From Streptomyces sp. B93 (GTDB taxonomy: Bacteria > Actinomycetota > Actinomycetes > Streptomycetales > Streptomycetaceae), in the NCBI RefSeq assembly GCF_018070565.1, contig NZ_JAGPXL010000030.1, positions 24,333-88,332 of the forward strand: a DNA stretch of 64,000 bases. The letters are read 5' to 3'. How positions within the stretch are numbered: position 1 is the first letter of the stretch; every line of letters starts with the position of its first letter. A program made the position numbers and the translations under genes. Of this stretch, positions 1 through 7,837 are shown in pieces. A model generated the notes under the pieces. It was not told where the DNA came from, searched no databases, and was given only the letters and a program-made list of their open reading frames with translations.

Positions 1-398
1 TCAGGCACCGTGACCTCCACATACGCCCTCCGGTTCGCCGTGGTGAACCGGAACGCCCCGTCGCCCGCGGCCTCCTGGAGCCAGTCGACCCCGTTCACCC
101 CACCGGCGACCGCCTTCGGGTCGGTCATCTCCGGCGGCCGGACGACACCGCAGCGCAGTATGATCGCCGGGTTTCCCCAGCCCGCCGTGAGGGCGGACCG
201 GGGCTCGGGATCACGGCGTTCCACACCGGCGACCTCGCGCGGCAGCGCCTTGTCCAGGTTCTGGCACAGCTCGGTGACCTCCGCGTCCGGGCTGGGAACC
301 GTGGTGGCGGCGCTGTCGTCGCTTGAGGAGCAGCCCGCGACGGCGATCAACAGAGCGAGCGCGGGCAGACTGAGGGGCCGGTGACGGGAGAACTTCAC
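1..398 (-). CDS. DUF3515-type lipoprotein, 3' end beyond window
   Basis: Read on the minus strand from a GTG at 398-396. The product opens with a short basic stretch, a hydrophobic segment (LPALALLIAVAG) and a lipobox cysteine in AGCSSS, so it should be a secreted lipoprotein. The rest has paired-cysteine and tryptophan motifs (ELCQNLD, GWGNPAIILRCG, VDWLQE) typical of the actinobacterial DUF3515 family. The frame is still open at base 1, so the last residues lie outside the window. Function is unknown. The start choice rests on the signal peptide. Confidence 0.82.
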   Translation of the reverse strand, partial: MKFSRHRPLSLPALALLIAVAGCSSSDDSAATTVPSPDAEVTELCQNLDKALPREVAGVERRDPEPRSALTAGWGNPAIILRCGVVRPPEMTDPKAVAGGVNGVDWLQEAAGDGAFRFTTANRRAYVEVTVP

Positions 399-418
399 CG
401 GCCAAGGGTAGACGGGGG

Positions 419-652
419 CTACAGATGGACGACCGGGCAGGTCAGGGTGCGGGTGATGCCGTCCACCTGCTGGATCTTGGCGACCACCATCCGACCCAGG
501 TCGTCGACGGTGTCGGCCTGGGCACGCACGATGACGTCATAGGGTCCTGTCACGTCCTCGGCCTGGATCACCCCCGGGATCTTGCTGATCGTCTCAGCGA
601 CGGTCGACGCCTTGCCGACCTCCGTCTGGATCAGGATGTACGCCTGTACCAC
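419..652 (-). CDS. Stand-alone Lrp/AsnC ligand-binding (RAM) domain protein
   Basis: A 77-residue protein that consists only of the C-terminal ligand-binding fold of Lrp/AsnC regulators (VQAYILIQTEVGKA, then GPYDVIVRAQADT). There is no helix-turn-helix. The GTG start at 652 has a GGAGG ribosome site about six bases upstream. Such domains form dimers or octamers and bind amino acids or other small ligands, and may pair with full-length Lrp proteins. The gene is divergent from thiL and lies just upstream of the DUF3515 gene on the same strand. The family is clear; the role is unknown. Confidence 0.88.
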   Translation of the reverse strand: MVQAYILIQTEVGKASTVAETISKIPGVIQAEDVTGPYDVIVRAQADTVDDLGRMVVAKIQQVDGITRTLTCPVVHL

Positions 653-905
653 GGAACCTCCAGGGCGGCCACGAGGATCATGTGGGGAAAAGGAACGCCA
701 CGGTATCGCGTCGCCGCTCGCCGCGGGGAGACCTGCGGAAACCGGGGCCCGCGCGCCGGGGGACGGGCGCCACTGAAGTCGACGGTCACCTCGGGTGTCA
801 CCCAGGGGGTGTCACCCGGACCATGACTTCGACCGTAACGAGCACACTGATGACGCGCGAGCGGGAACGGACCGGGATGACTGGCATAGAAGGGGCGCAA
901 GGGCG

Positions 906-1871
906 ATGAAGGGCACTGTCGGTGAGCTGGGGGAATTCGGGCTCATCAGGGAACTGACCTCCCGTCTCACCACCACCCCGGCGGTTCGGGTCGGCCCCGG
1001 CGACGACGCCGCGGTGGTGGCCGCACCCGACCGCAGGGTCGTGGCCAGCACCGACATCCTGGTGGAGGGGCGGCACTTCCGCCGCGACTGGTCCACCGCC
1101 TACGACGTGGGGCGCAAGGCCGCCGCGCAGAACCTCGCGGACATCGCCGCCATGGGCGCCGTACCGACCGCCCTGCTGCTCGGCCTGGTGGTGCCCGCCG
1201 AACTCCCGGTGACCTGGCCGACCGAGCTGATGGACGGGCTGCGCGACGAGTGCCAGGTCGCGGGCGCCTCGGTGGTCGGCGGCGACGTCGTCGGCGGCGA
1301 CACCATCATGATCTCGATCACCGCGCTCGGTGATCTGCGCAACCAGGAGCCGGTCACCCGGGCCGGCGCCCAGCCCGGCGACCTCGTCGCGGTGACCGGC
1401 TGGCTGGGCTGGTCCGCCGCCGGACACGCGGTGCTGTCGCGCGGCTTCCGCTCCCCGCGCGCCTTCGTCGAGGCGCACCGGCGTCCGGAACCGCCGTACC
1501 ACGCGGGCCCCGCCGGGGCGGCGCTCGGCGCGACCGCCATGTGCGACGTGAGCGACGGACTCATCGCCGACCTCGGGCACATCGCCGAGGCCAGCAAGGT
1601 GCGGATCGACATCCGGTCCGCCGCGATCGACATCCCGTCCCAGATGAACGACATCGGCCAGGCCGTCGGCGTAGACCCCGTGCAGTGGGTGCTGACCGGG
1701 GGCGAGGACCACGCGATCGTGGCGACCTTCCCGCCGGACGTGAAGCTGCCCGCCCGCTGGAAGGTCATCGGCGAGGTCCTCAACCCCTCCGCGCTGCCCC
1801 AGGTGACCGTCGACGGCGCGCCCTGGACCCGTAAGGGCGGCTGGGACCACTTCGGGGACATCGAGTCATGA
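906..1871 (+). CDS. thiL: Thiamine-monophosphate kinase
   Basis: A 321-residue ThiL. It phosphorylates thiamine monophosphate with ATP to give thiamine diphosphate, the last step of cofactor synthesis, in the cytoplasm. Family motifs are the N-terminal GPGDDAA loop (about residues 30-36), STDILVEGRHF, NLADIAAMGA and CDVSDGL, which bind Mg-ATP and substrate. The ATG at 906 is chosen because homology starts there; earlier in-frame codons add a non-conserved extension. The stop overlaps the thiD start (ATGA), so the two are probably translationally coupled. No TPP riboswitch is visible upstream, unlike the transporter operon at the other end of the window. Confidence 0.95.
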   Translation: MKGTVGELGEFGLIRELTSRLTTTPAVRVGPGDDAAVVAAPDRRVVASTDILVEGRHFRRDWSTAYDVGRKAAAQNLADIAAMGAVPTALLLGLVVPAELPVTWPTELMDGLRDECQVAGASVVGGDVVGGDTIMISITALGDLRNQEPVTRAGAQPGDLVAVTGWLGWSAAGHAVLSRGFRSPRAFVEAHRRPEPPYHAGPAGAALGATAMCDVSDGLIADLGHIAEASKVRIDIRSAAIDIPSQMNDIGQAVGVDPVQWVLTGGEDHAIVATFPPDVKLPARWKVIGEVLNPSALPQVTVDGAPWTRKGGWDHFGDIES

Positions 1872-2656
1872 GCCTGCCCCGCGTGCTCACCGTGGCCGGG
1901 TCCGACTCCGGCGGCGGGGCCGGCATCCAGGCCGACCTGAAGACGATGCTGGCGCTCGGCACCCACGGTATGAGCGTGATCACCGCGGTGACCGCGCAGA
2001 ACTCGCTCGGGGTGCAGGGCGCCTGGCCGCTGCCCGTGGACGCGGTACGGGCCCAGTACCGCAGCGTCGTCGACGACATCGGCGTACAGGCGGTCAAGAC
2101 CGGGATGCTGGCGTCCGCGGAACTCGTCGAGGCGGTCGCCGAACTGATCGGCGGGACGGACGTGCCCGCCGTCGTGGACCCGGTCGGCGTCTCCAAGCAC
2201 GGCGACTCCCTGCTGGCCGCCTCCGCCCTGGACTCCGTACGCACCAGGCTGCTGCCGGTCGCCACCGTGGCCACGCCCAACCTGGACGAGGTGGCGCAAC
2301 TGACTGGCGTCCGCGTCGAGTCCGAGGAGCAGCTACGACCGGCCGCCGCGGCCGTGCTGTCGTACGGCCCCCGGTGGGTGCTGATCAAGGGCGGGCACCT
2401 GCCCGGGGAAGCCGTGGACCTGCTCACCGACGGCTCCGTGGAGCACTGGCTGCGGGCGCCGCGGCACGACAACCGGCACACCCACGGCACCGGCTGCACC
2501 CTCGCCTCCGCGATCGCCGCGGAGCTGGCCAAGGGGCGGTCCGTGCCGGAGGCGGCGGTGGCGGCGAAGGAGTACGTCACCGGGGCGATCGCCGCCGGGT
2601 TCGCGCTGGGGGGCGGGATCGGGCCGGTGGACCACGGGTGGCGGTTCCGTAGCTGA
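1868..2656 (+). CDS. thiD: Hydroxymethylpyrimidine (phosphate) kinase
   Basis: A 262-residue ribokinase-fold enzyme. ThiD phosphorylates HMP and HMP-P to the pyrophosphate used for thiamine phosphate synthesis. VAGSDSGGGAGIQADLKT near residue 8 is the substrate loop, and HGTGCTLASAIAAEL near the C-terminus carries the anion hole and catalytic region. It overlaps thiL by four bases, so thiL-thiD form one operon. The stop codon lies inside a 15-bp tandem repeat, so the C-terminal residues may vary between strains. Confidence 0.95.
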   Translation: MSLPRVLTVAGSDSGGGAGIQADLKTMLALGTHGMSVITAVTAQNSLGVQGAWPLPVDAVRAQYRSVVDDIGVQAVKTGMLASAELVEAVAELIGGTDVPAVVDPVGVSKHGDSLLAASALDSVRTRLLPVATVATPNLDEVAQLTGVRVESEEQLRPAAAAVLSYGPRWVLIKGGHLPGEAVDLLTDGSVEHWLRAPRHDNRHTHGTGCTLASAIAAELAKGRSVPEAAVAAKEYVTGAIAAGFALGGGIGPVDHGWRFRS

Positions 2657-2692
2657 GTACGGCGTAGCTGAGTACGGCGTGGGTGAGCACGG
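2648..2692. repeat. 15-bp tandem repeat across the thiD stop codon
   Basis: Two exact copies of CGTAGCTGAGTACGG (2648-2662 and 2663-2677) are followed by a degenerate third copy (2678-2692, CGTGGGTGAGCACGG). The thiD stop codon is in the first copy. Each copy repeats a TGA, so a back-up stop follows in a shifted frame. It is most easily read as replication slippage. Confidence 0.9.
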
Positions 2693-2693
2693 C

Positions 2694-2723
2694 AAAAAGC
2701 CGGTCCACCGAGGTGGACCGGCT
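2694..2723 (-). terminator. Rho-independent terminator of rpmB
   Basis: Arms at 2698-2709 and 2712-2723 are exact complements (AGCCGGTCCACC and its reverse). On the minus strand the hairpin is followed by five T residues. This is the classic form and fits the 3' end of rpmB. It also separates rpmB from the converging thiD. Confidence 0.9.
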
Positions 2724-2764
2724 CTGTGCAGCGAACCGACGGTGGTCGCGCGCTTAACTGGACG

Positions 2765-2950
2765 TCAGCGCGAGACCTTGCCGGCCTTGATGCACGAGGT
2801 GCAAGCGTTCACGCGCTTCGGCGTCCCGCCCACCACGGTACGCACACGCTGGATGTTCGGGTTCCAGCGGCGGGACGTACGGCGGTGCGAGTGCGAGATG
2901 TTGTTGCCGAAGCCCGGCCCCTTGCCGCAGACGTCGCAGTTGGCAGCCAC
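2765..2950 (-). CDS. rpmB: 50S ribosomal protein L28 (zinc-binding type)
   Basis: A 61-residue L28 of the large ribosomal subunit. Two cysteine pairs, CDVC near the N-terminus and CTSC near the C-terminus, mark the zinc-binding (C+) form. Streptomyces usually also carry a zinc-free paralogue controlled by Zur. The basic core HSHRRTSRRWNPN is the rRNA-binding part. The gene stands alone on the minus strand with its own terminator. Confidence 0.96.
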   Translation of the reverse strand: MAANCDVCGKGPGFGNNISHSHRRTSRRWNPNIQRVRTVVGGTPKRVNACTSCIKAGKVSR

Positions 2951-3173
2951 GGGTCACTCCAAAGACTTCAGATGCACTTACGGTTGATCCCGGCATGCCG
3001 GGATCAAGATCACGGACTCTGCGAGCCCGGTGCGATCTGAGTGGCGCTGCCAGGGGGAATGGCCCGATCAGGATCGGGCAACCGGAGCAGCATACAACGG
3101 CTGCGCCCGTACAACGAAACTACCATGGCGGGCTACGCTGCGTGCCACGTCCAGCCAGCTCAAGGAGGCGCAG

Positions 3174-4880
3174 GTGGCGCAGGTGCCGCAGACATTCTTC
3201 GATGCTCTGGCGGTGCGTACCTGGTGCGGTCTCGCGCTGACGGCGCTCGGCCGGGCCCGCGAGGAGATCGACGCGATCAACGTCTACCCCGTGGCGGACG
3301 GGGACACCGGCACCAACCTGTACCTGACCGTCGAGTCGGCCGCCGCCGCGGTGGAGGCCGTGTTCGCCGCGCACGAGGTGGGCGGCGGCGACCGGGACCC
3401 CGCCGGTCCCGGGAAGCCCTCGGTGGCCGAGGCCGCGCGGGCGATGGCGCACGGTGCCCTCATCGGGGCGCGCGGCAACTCCGGGACGATCCTCGCGCAG
3501 CTGCTGCGCGGCATGGCCCAGGTGCTCGCCGCCGACGGTGAGACACCCCACACCGACGGGCAGGGGCTGCGGCTCGCGCTGCGGCACGCCGCCGAGGCGG
3601 CCCGGCAGGCGGTCGCCCACCCCGTCGAGGGCACCGTCCTGACGGTCGCGTCGGCCGCCGCCGACGCCGCCGAGACCGCGGCGGCGGCCGTCGGCGACTG
3701 CGGGGACGTCGCGCGGGCCGCCTACCGGGGGGCACGCGCGGCGCTCGCCGCCACCCCGGACCAGCTCGCGGTGCTGGCCAGGGCCGGAGTGGTCGACGCC
3801 GGCGGGCGGGGACTCGTGGCCGTGCTGGGGGCGCTGGTGGAGACGTTCACGGGCGAGACACCCGGGGCCGTGGCGGTGTCCGGCGCCGCCTTTGAGGCGC
3901 ACGCGCGCGTGGCGGACGAGGCCGCCGAGGAGTGCGCCGCGGAACCGGAGGAGGACGGGCCCGCCTTCGAGGTGATCTACCTCCTTGAGGCCGACGACGC
4001 GGCCGTGGCCCGGCTGCGGGAACGCCTCGACCCGCTCGGCGACTCCCTCGTCGTGGTCGGCGGGGACGGGCTGTGGAACGTCCACGTCCACGTCGACGAC
4101 GCGGGCGCCGCCGTGGAGGCGGGCGTCGAGGCCGGACGGCCGTACCGGATCCGGATCACCCACTTCGGCGCCGGGGACGTGCACACCGCGCGGGGTGAAC
4201 GCCCGCCCCGGGAGCGGGCCCAGCGCGCCGTGGTGGCCGTGGTGCCCGGTGAGGGGCTGGCCGGACTGTACGCCGACGCGGGCGCGACGACCGTGCTGGC
4301 CCGGCCCGGGGAGCCGCCCGCGAGCGGGGAACTCGTCGAGGCCGTACGACGGGCCCACGCGCGCGAGGTCGTGCTGCTGCCCAACGACGCCGACCTGCGC
4401 CACACCGCCGCCGCGGCGGCCGAGCAGGCCCGCACCGAGGGCATCCGGGTGGCGCTGATCCCGACCCGCTCCGCCGTGCAGGGCATCGCGGCGCTCGCCG
4501 TGCACGAGCCGGAGCGCCGCTTCGACGAGGACGTGGTGTCCATGACCTCGGCGGCGGGCGCCACCCGCTACGCCGAGGTCACCGTCGCCGAACGGCAGTC
4601 CTGGACCACCGCCGGGATCTGCCAGGCCGGGGACGTCCTCGGCCTCATCGACGGTGACGTGGCCGTGATCGGGGCCGAGGTCACCGCCACCGCCGAGACC
4701 GTCCTCGACCGGATGCTCGCCGCCGGGGGCGAACTGGTCACCATCGTGCTCGGCGACGGGACCCCTAAGTCCGTCGCCGAGCACCTGGAGCACCGCGTCC
4801 GTGAGGCGTACCTCGCCGTCGACACGGTGGTGTACCGGGGCGGACGGCAGGGATCGCTGCTGCTCATCGGGGTCGAGTAG
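3174..4880 (+). CDS. DAK2/YloV-family protein (DhaL-like plus DegV-like domain)
   Basis: A 568-residue protein. The N-terminal half is a DhaL-like phosphatase/kinase domain with NVYPVADGDTGTN at about residues 36-48, where aspartates bind Mg-nucleotide, and GARGNSGTILAQLLRG near 98. The C-terminal half is EDD/DegV-like. Relatives in Firmicutes (FakA) phosphorylate fatty acids bound to FakB; whether the actinobacterial protein does so is not established. The GTG at 3174 is chosen because AAGGAGG lies six bases upstream and homology begins there. It is usually found just before recG. Here an opposing two-gene operon sits in between, its end only 23 bases away. Confidence 0.9.
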   Translation: MAQVPQTFFDALAVRTWCGLALTALGRAREEIDAINVYPVADGDTGTNLYLTVESAAAAVEAVFAAHEVGGGDRDPAGPGKPSVAEAARAMAHGALIGARGNSGTILAQLLRGMAQVLAADGETPHTDGQGLRLALRHAAEAARQAVAHPVEGTVLTVASAAADAAETAAAAVGDCGDVARAAYRGARAALAATPDQLAVLARAGVVDAGGRGLVAVLGALVETFTGETPGAVAVSGAAFEAHARVADEAAEECAAEPEEDGPAFEVIYLLEADDAAVARLRERLDPLGDSLVVVGGDGLWNVHVHVDDAGAAVEAGVEAGRPYRIRITHFGAGDVHTARGERPPRERAQRAVVAVVPGEGLAGLYADAGATTVLARPGEPPASGELVEAVRRAHAREVVLLPNDADLRHTAAAAAEQARTEGIRVALIPTRSAVQGIAALAVHEPERRFDEDVVSMTSAAGATRYAEVTVAERQSWTTAGICQAGDVLGLIDGDVAVIGAEVTATAETVLDRMLAAGGELVTIVLGDGTPKSVAEHLEHRVREAYLAVDTVVYRGGRQGSLLLIGVE

Positions 4881-4900
4881 GCCGAGTGCGCCGAGTAGGC
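4874..4900. repeat. 9-bp tandem repeat across the yloV stop codon
   Basis: Three units, CGAGTAGGC, CGAGTGCGC and CGAGTAGGC, lie end to end. The in-frame TAG of the DAK2/YloV-type gene is in the first unit and is repeated in the third. It has the same style as the repeats at the ends of thiD and ftsY. Confidence 0.85.
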
Positions 4901-4903
4901 CCC

Positions 4904-7837
4904 TTACGTCTCCTGCTCGGTCATCAGCTGGAGCATCTGCTCCGCCTCGGCGCGCCGGGCCCGTACCGTCTCGTCGTCCCCGGCGGCGTCGGCGTAGGCC
5001 CGCAGCACCGCACGCGCGCGTGCCGTCGCGTCCGCCGGGCGGCCCAGGTCGGCCTCCAGCCAGCCCGCGGCCAGCTCGGCGGCGGTACGGCTGTGCAGCC
5101 CGTCGGCGCCGAGCGCGCCGAACGCGTCCATCGCCAGCGCCATCTGCGCCAGGGCCGCCTCGAAGGCCTCCTGGATCGAGCCGTCCTCGGCGTCCTCGGC
5201 GGACGAGCGCGCCAGCAGGTCGCCGAACTGGCGGTGGGTGTGGCCCAGTTCCTCGGTGAGCCGCCGCCGGGCCTCCGCGTCGGCCGTCGGCCGCGCCAGC
5301 GCCGCCACGCACTCGCGGACCGCGTCCGCCATCAGCCGCCGGGCACCGTCCGTGCCGCTCCCGGTGCGCAGGGCGAGCCAGGCGCGGGCCCGCAGCGAGC
5401 GCACCAGACCGTGCACGTTGTCCAGGGACCGCCACAGCTCGCCCGCGCGCGTGTACGCCCGGTCCGCCTCGGCGGGCAGCCCGGCCTGCCCGAGGGACTC
5501 CGCGGCCAGGTGTGCCAGGGTGGCGTGGTCCTGCTGCTCCGGCCAGTGCCGGGCGATGTCGGCGGCCTGGAGCCGCCGCTCGGCCGCCGCGTGGTGCTCG
5601 CCCAGCTCGCTCAGACAGTCGCCGAGCCACCACTGGGTCTGCACGACCGCGCCGTCGCCGTGCGTCTCGGCGGTCAGGTCGGGCAGCGCCGACTCCAGCA
5701 CCTCGGCGGCCTCCGCCCAGCGGCCCTGCCGCAGCAGGAACCCGCCCAGCAGATGCCGCGCCCAGGCACCGAGCGCCGGGCCCCCGCCCGCCTCGTCCGC
5801 CCAGTGCGCCGCCTCCAGAGCGTGCTCAGCGGCCTCCTCGGGCCGTCCCGTGGCGCCGAGCACCTCGGCGAGCTGGAGGTGCAGCTGGGCCCGACCGGGC
5901 GGCTCCAGGTACGGTCCGCCGTGCTCCAGGGCCGCCCGCAGCGCCCGCTCGGCGCCCGCCAGGTCGCCCAGTTGCTGGGCGAGCGCGGCCGACTGTGCCT
6001 CGTACTCGACCGCGAACCAGGGCAGCCCCGCCGCCACGAAGTCCGCCGTGGCCCGGTCGAGCCGCCGCACCGCCTCCGGGGCGTCCCCGCCGTGCGCCGC
6101 CAGCTCGCCCAGCATGGCCCGCGCCTCGGCGGCCCGCGCCGCGAGCCGGACGTCGTCCCCGCCGTACCCGTCGACGAGGGCCAGCACTTCCCGTACGGCC
6201 GCCTCCGCGTCGCCGACGGACGCCGGGGACGGGGGACCGTCGCCGCCCTGGTGCACCGCCCGCATCAGGATGCGGGCCCGGCCCATCAGGACCGACGCCG
6301 TCTGCCGCAGACCGGTGCCGCCCTCCGCGTACAGGCCGAGGACGCGCTCGTACGGCTCCGCCACGGCCGTGAGCGCGGCGTCCCCGTCACCGGCGAGGGC
6401 GCGCAGGAACGCCCCACGCGCGCGTGCCGCCAGCGCCTCACCCGGGTCGCCCGCCTCGGCGTACAGGACTGCGGCCCGCTCGAACAGCTCGACGCCCCCG
6501 GGGCCGGCGTCCATCGCGCGGTGGTCGGCGATCTCCGCGCGGGTACGGGCGTCCAGTTCGACGCCCTCCGCGGCCCGCTCGACCGCCGCCCACGCCTCCA
6601 CGGCGTGCGGGCGCAGGTTCTCCGACAGCTCCCGCGCCTCGGCGAGCAGGGCGGGCAGGTCCCCCTCGGCGGGCCGGGGCGCTGCGGCCGGCGGCGGGGC
6701 GACCGGGGACGAGGCCGCCGGACGTGCCGTGCGCACCCCGAGCGGCAGCCGGTCGGCCAGCGGGCGCCGGTCCATACGCGCGCGTGTCTGCTCGCCGACG
6801 TACGGAGTGCCGTTGCGGGCGTCGAACCGGGCGGCCAGCTCCAGGGCCTGCTCGCGCGCGTGGACGGCGAGTTCACCGGCCGTCCAGCCGCGGCCCGGCG
6901 GACCCGGCACCTGCCGGTCGGCGAGGCCCAGCGCGGTCAGCCGGTCCATGAGCAGGGTCACCACGCTCAGGAACTCCATCAGGCTGCGCGGATTGCCGGT
7001 GTCCGTGAAGTACGCCGGACGCTCCGCGAGCAGTTCGAGCCCGCGCGCCTCGTTGCCGGTCAGCGCGCAGAACTCCACGTGGTCCGCGAACGCGCCGCGC
7101 ATGCTCTCCATCGTCCGCACCAGCCGAAAGCCCCGCAGATGGTTGGCGCGCGCCTCCTCAAGGCGGCCGAGCCGCAGCAGTGACGTCAGTGACGACGCGA
7201 GCGCGGCGTGCGGCTCGTGCGCGCAGGTGTACTCGCCCTCCAGCACCGGCGCCCACAGCCGCAGCGCCTCCTCGTCCCGCCCGCGCTCCGCCTGCCACCA
7301 GCCCTGCGAGTGCATCTCGCACGCGTGGCAGTCGGCCATGGCATCCCTCTCGGCGGCCAGCCACGCGGCGTACGCGCGATCGGCGCGGGCCATGTCGCCC
7401 ACGTGCGCGGCCACGCTGAACTCGGCGCTGCGCACGGCCCGTTCCGAGTGCCCCGCCAGCCGGTAGCGGTGCTCCATCTCACCGAGCCACTTCTCGATGG
7501 ACGCCAGCGGGATGTGCGGCTGGCCCAGCATGCCCGCCGTCATCCACTTGAAGACCCAGTGCAGCGAATGCGTCTCGTACTCGTCGAAGTCGCCCGGGTC
7601 CTCGTCCCACATGCGCAGCAGCCGCGCGAAGGGGACGAACATCTTGTCCTTCTCCGAGCTGTAGTTGTAGACCTGCAACTGGTGCCCGAGCGCCTCGATC
7701 ACGGCCAGCGGGGTGTCCAGCTTCTCGGCCTCGGCGAGCAGTTGCTCCGCGCGCGCGTTGCGGGCGGGGCCCTCCGGCTGCTCGGAGTTCTCCGCCATCG
7801 CCCTGCGCAGTGCGTCGAAGTCGGTGATCTCACTCAT
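4904..7837 (-). CDS. TPR-rich protein paired with an Hsp90-like ATPase
   Basis: A 977-residue, Ala/Glu/Arg/Leu-rich helical protein with many tetratricopeptide-like repeats, for example ALRLWAPVLEGEY, AERALRAALEHG, EEAAEHALEAAHWA and WAEAAEVLESALPD. An Ala-Pro-rich linker (about residues 380-400) separates two helical halves. No signal peptide, membrane segment or enzyme motif was seen. The ATG at 7837 overlaps the TGA of the upstream Hsp90-like gene (ATGA), so the two are coupled. In eukaryotes many Hsp90 partners dock through TPR domains; a similar adaptor role here is inference. Three copies of the ACGCGCGCGT palindrome lie inside this gene. Confidence 0.85.
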   Translation of the reverse strand: MSEITDFDALRRAMAENSEQPEGPARNARAEQLLAEAEKLDTPLAVIEALGHQLQVYNYSSEKDKMFVPFARLLRMWDEDPGDFDEYETHSLHWVFKWMTAGMLGQPHIPLASIEKWLGEMEHRYRLAGHSERAVRSAEFSVAAHVGDMARADRAYAAWLAAERDAMADCHACEMHSQGWWQAERGRDEEALRLWAPVLEGEYTCAHEPHAALASSLTSLLRLGRLEEARANHLRGFRLVRTMESMRGAFADHVEFCALTGNEARGLELLAERPAYFTDTGNPRSLMEFLSVVTLLMDRLTALGLADRQVPGPPGRGWTAGELAVHAREQALELAARFDARNGTPYVGEQTRARMDRRPLADRLPLGVRTARPAASSPVAPPPAAAPRPAEGDLPALLAEARELSENLRPHAVEAWAAVERAAEGVELDARTRAEIADHRAMDAGPGGVELFERAAVLYAEAGDPGEALAARARGAFLRALAGDGDAALTAVAEPYERVLGLYAEGGTGLRQTASVLMGRARILMRAVHQGGDGPPSPASVGDAEAAVREVLALVDGYGGDDVRLAARAAEARAMLGELAAHGGDAPEAVRRLDRATADFVAAGLPWFAVEYEAQSAALAQQLGDLAGAERALRAALEHGGPYLEPPGRAQLHLQLAEVLGATGRPEEAAEHALEAAHWADEAGGGPALGAWARHLLGGFLLRQGRWAEAAEVLESALPDLTAETHGDGAVVQTQWWLGDCLSELGEHHAAAERRLQAADIARHWPEQQDHATLAHLAAESLGQAGLPAEADRAYTRAGELWRSLDNVHGLVRSLRARAWLALRTGSGTDGARRLMADAVRECVAALARPTADAEARRRLTEELGHTHRQFGDLLARSSAEDAEDGSIQEAFEAALAQMALAMDAFGALGADGLHSRTAAELAAGWLEADLGRPADATARARAVLRAYADAAGDDETVRARRAEAEQMLQLMTEQET

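Noticed and set aside
3120..5633. Long minus-strand open frame opposite the DAK2/YloV-type gene and running on past its end
   Set aside because: It is the antisense shadow of a GC-rich gene: His/Gly/Arg-rich with no domain. Such frames are common in 72% G+C DNA.
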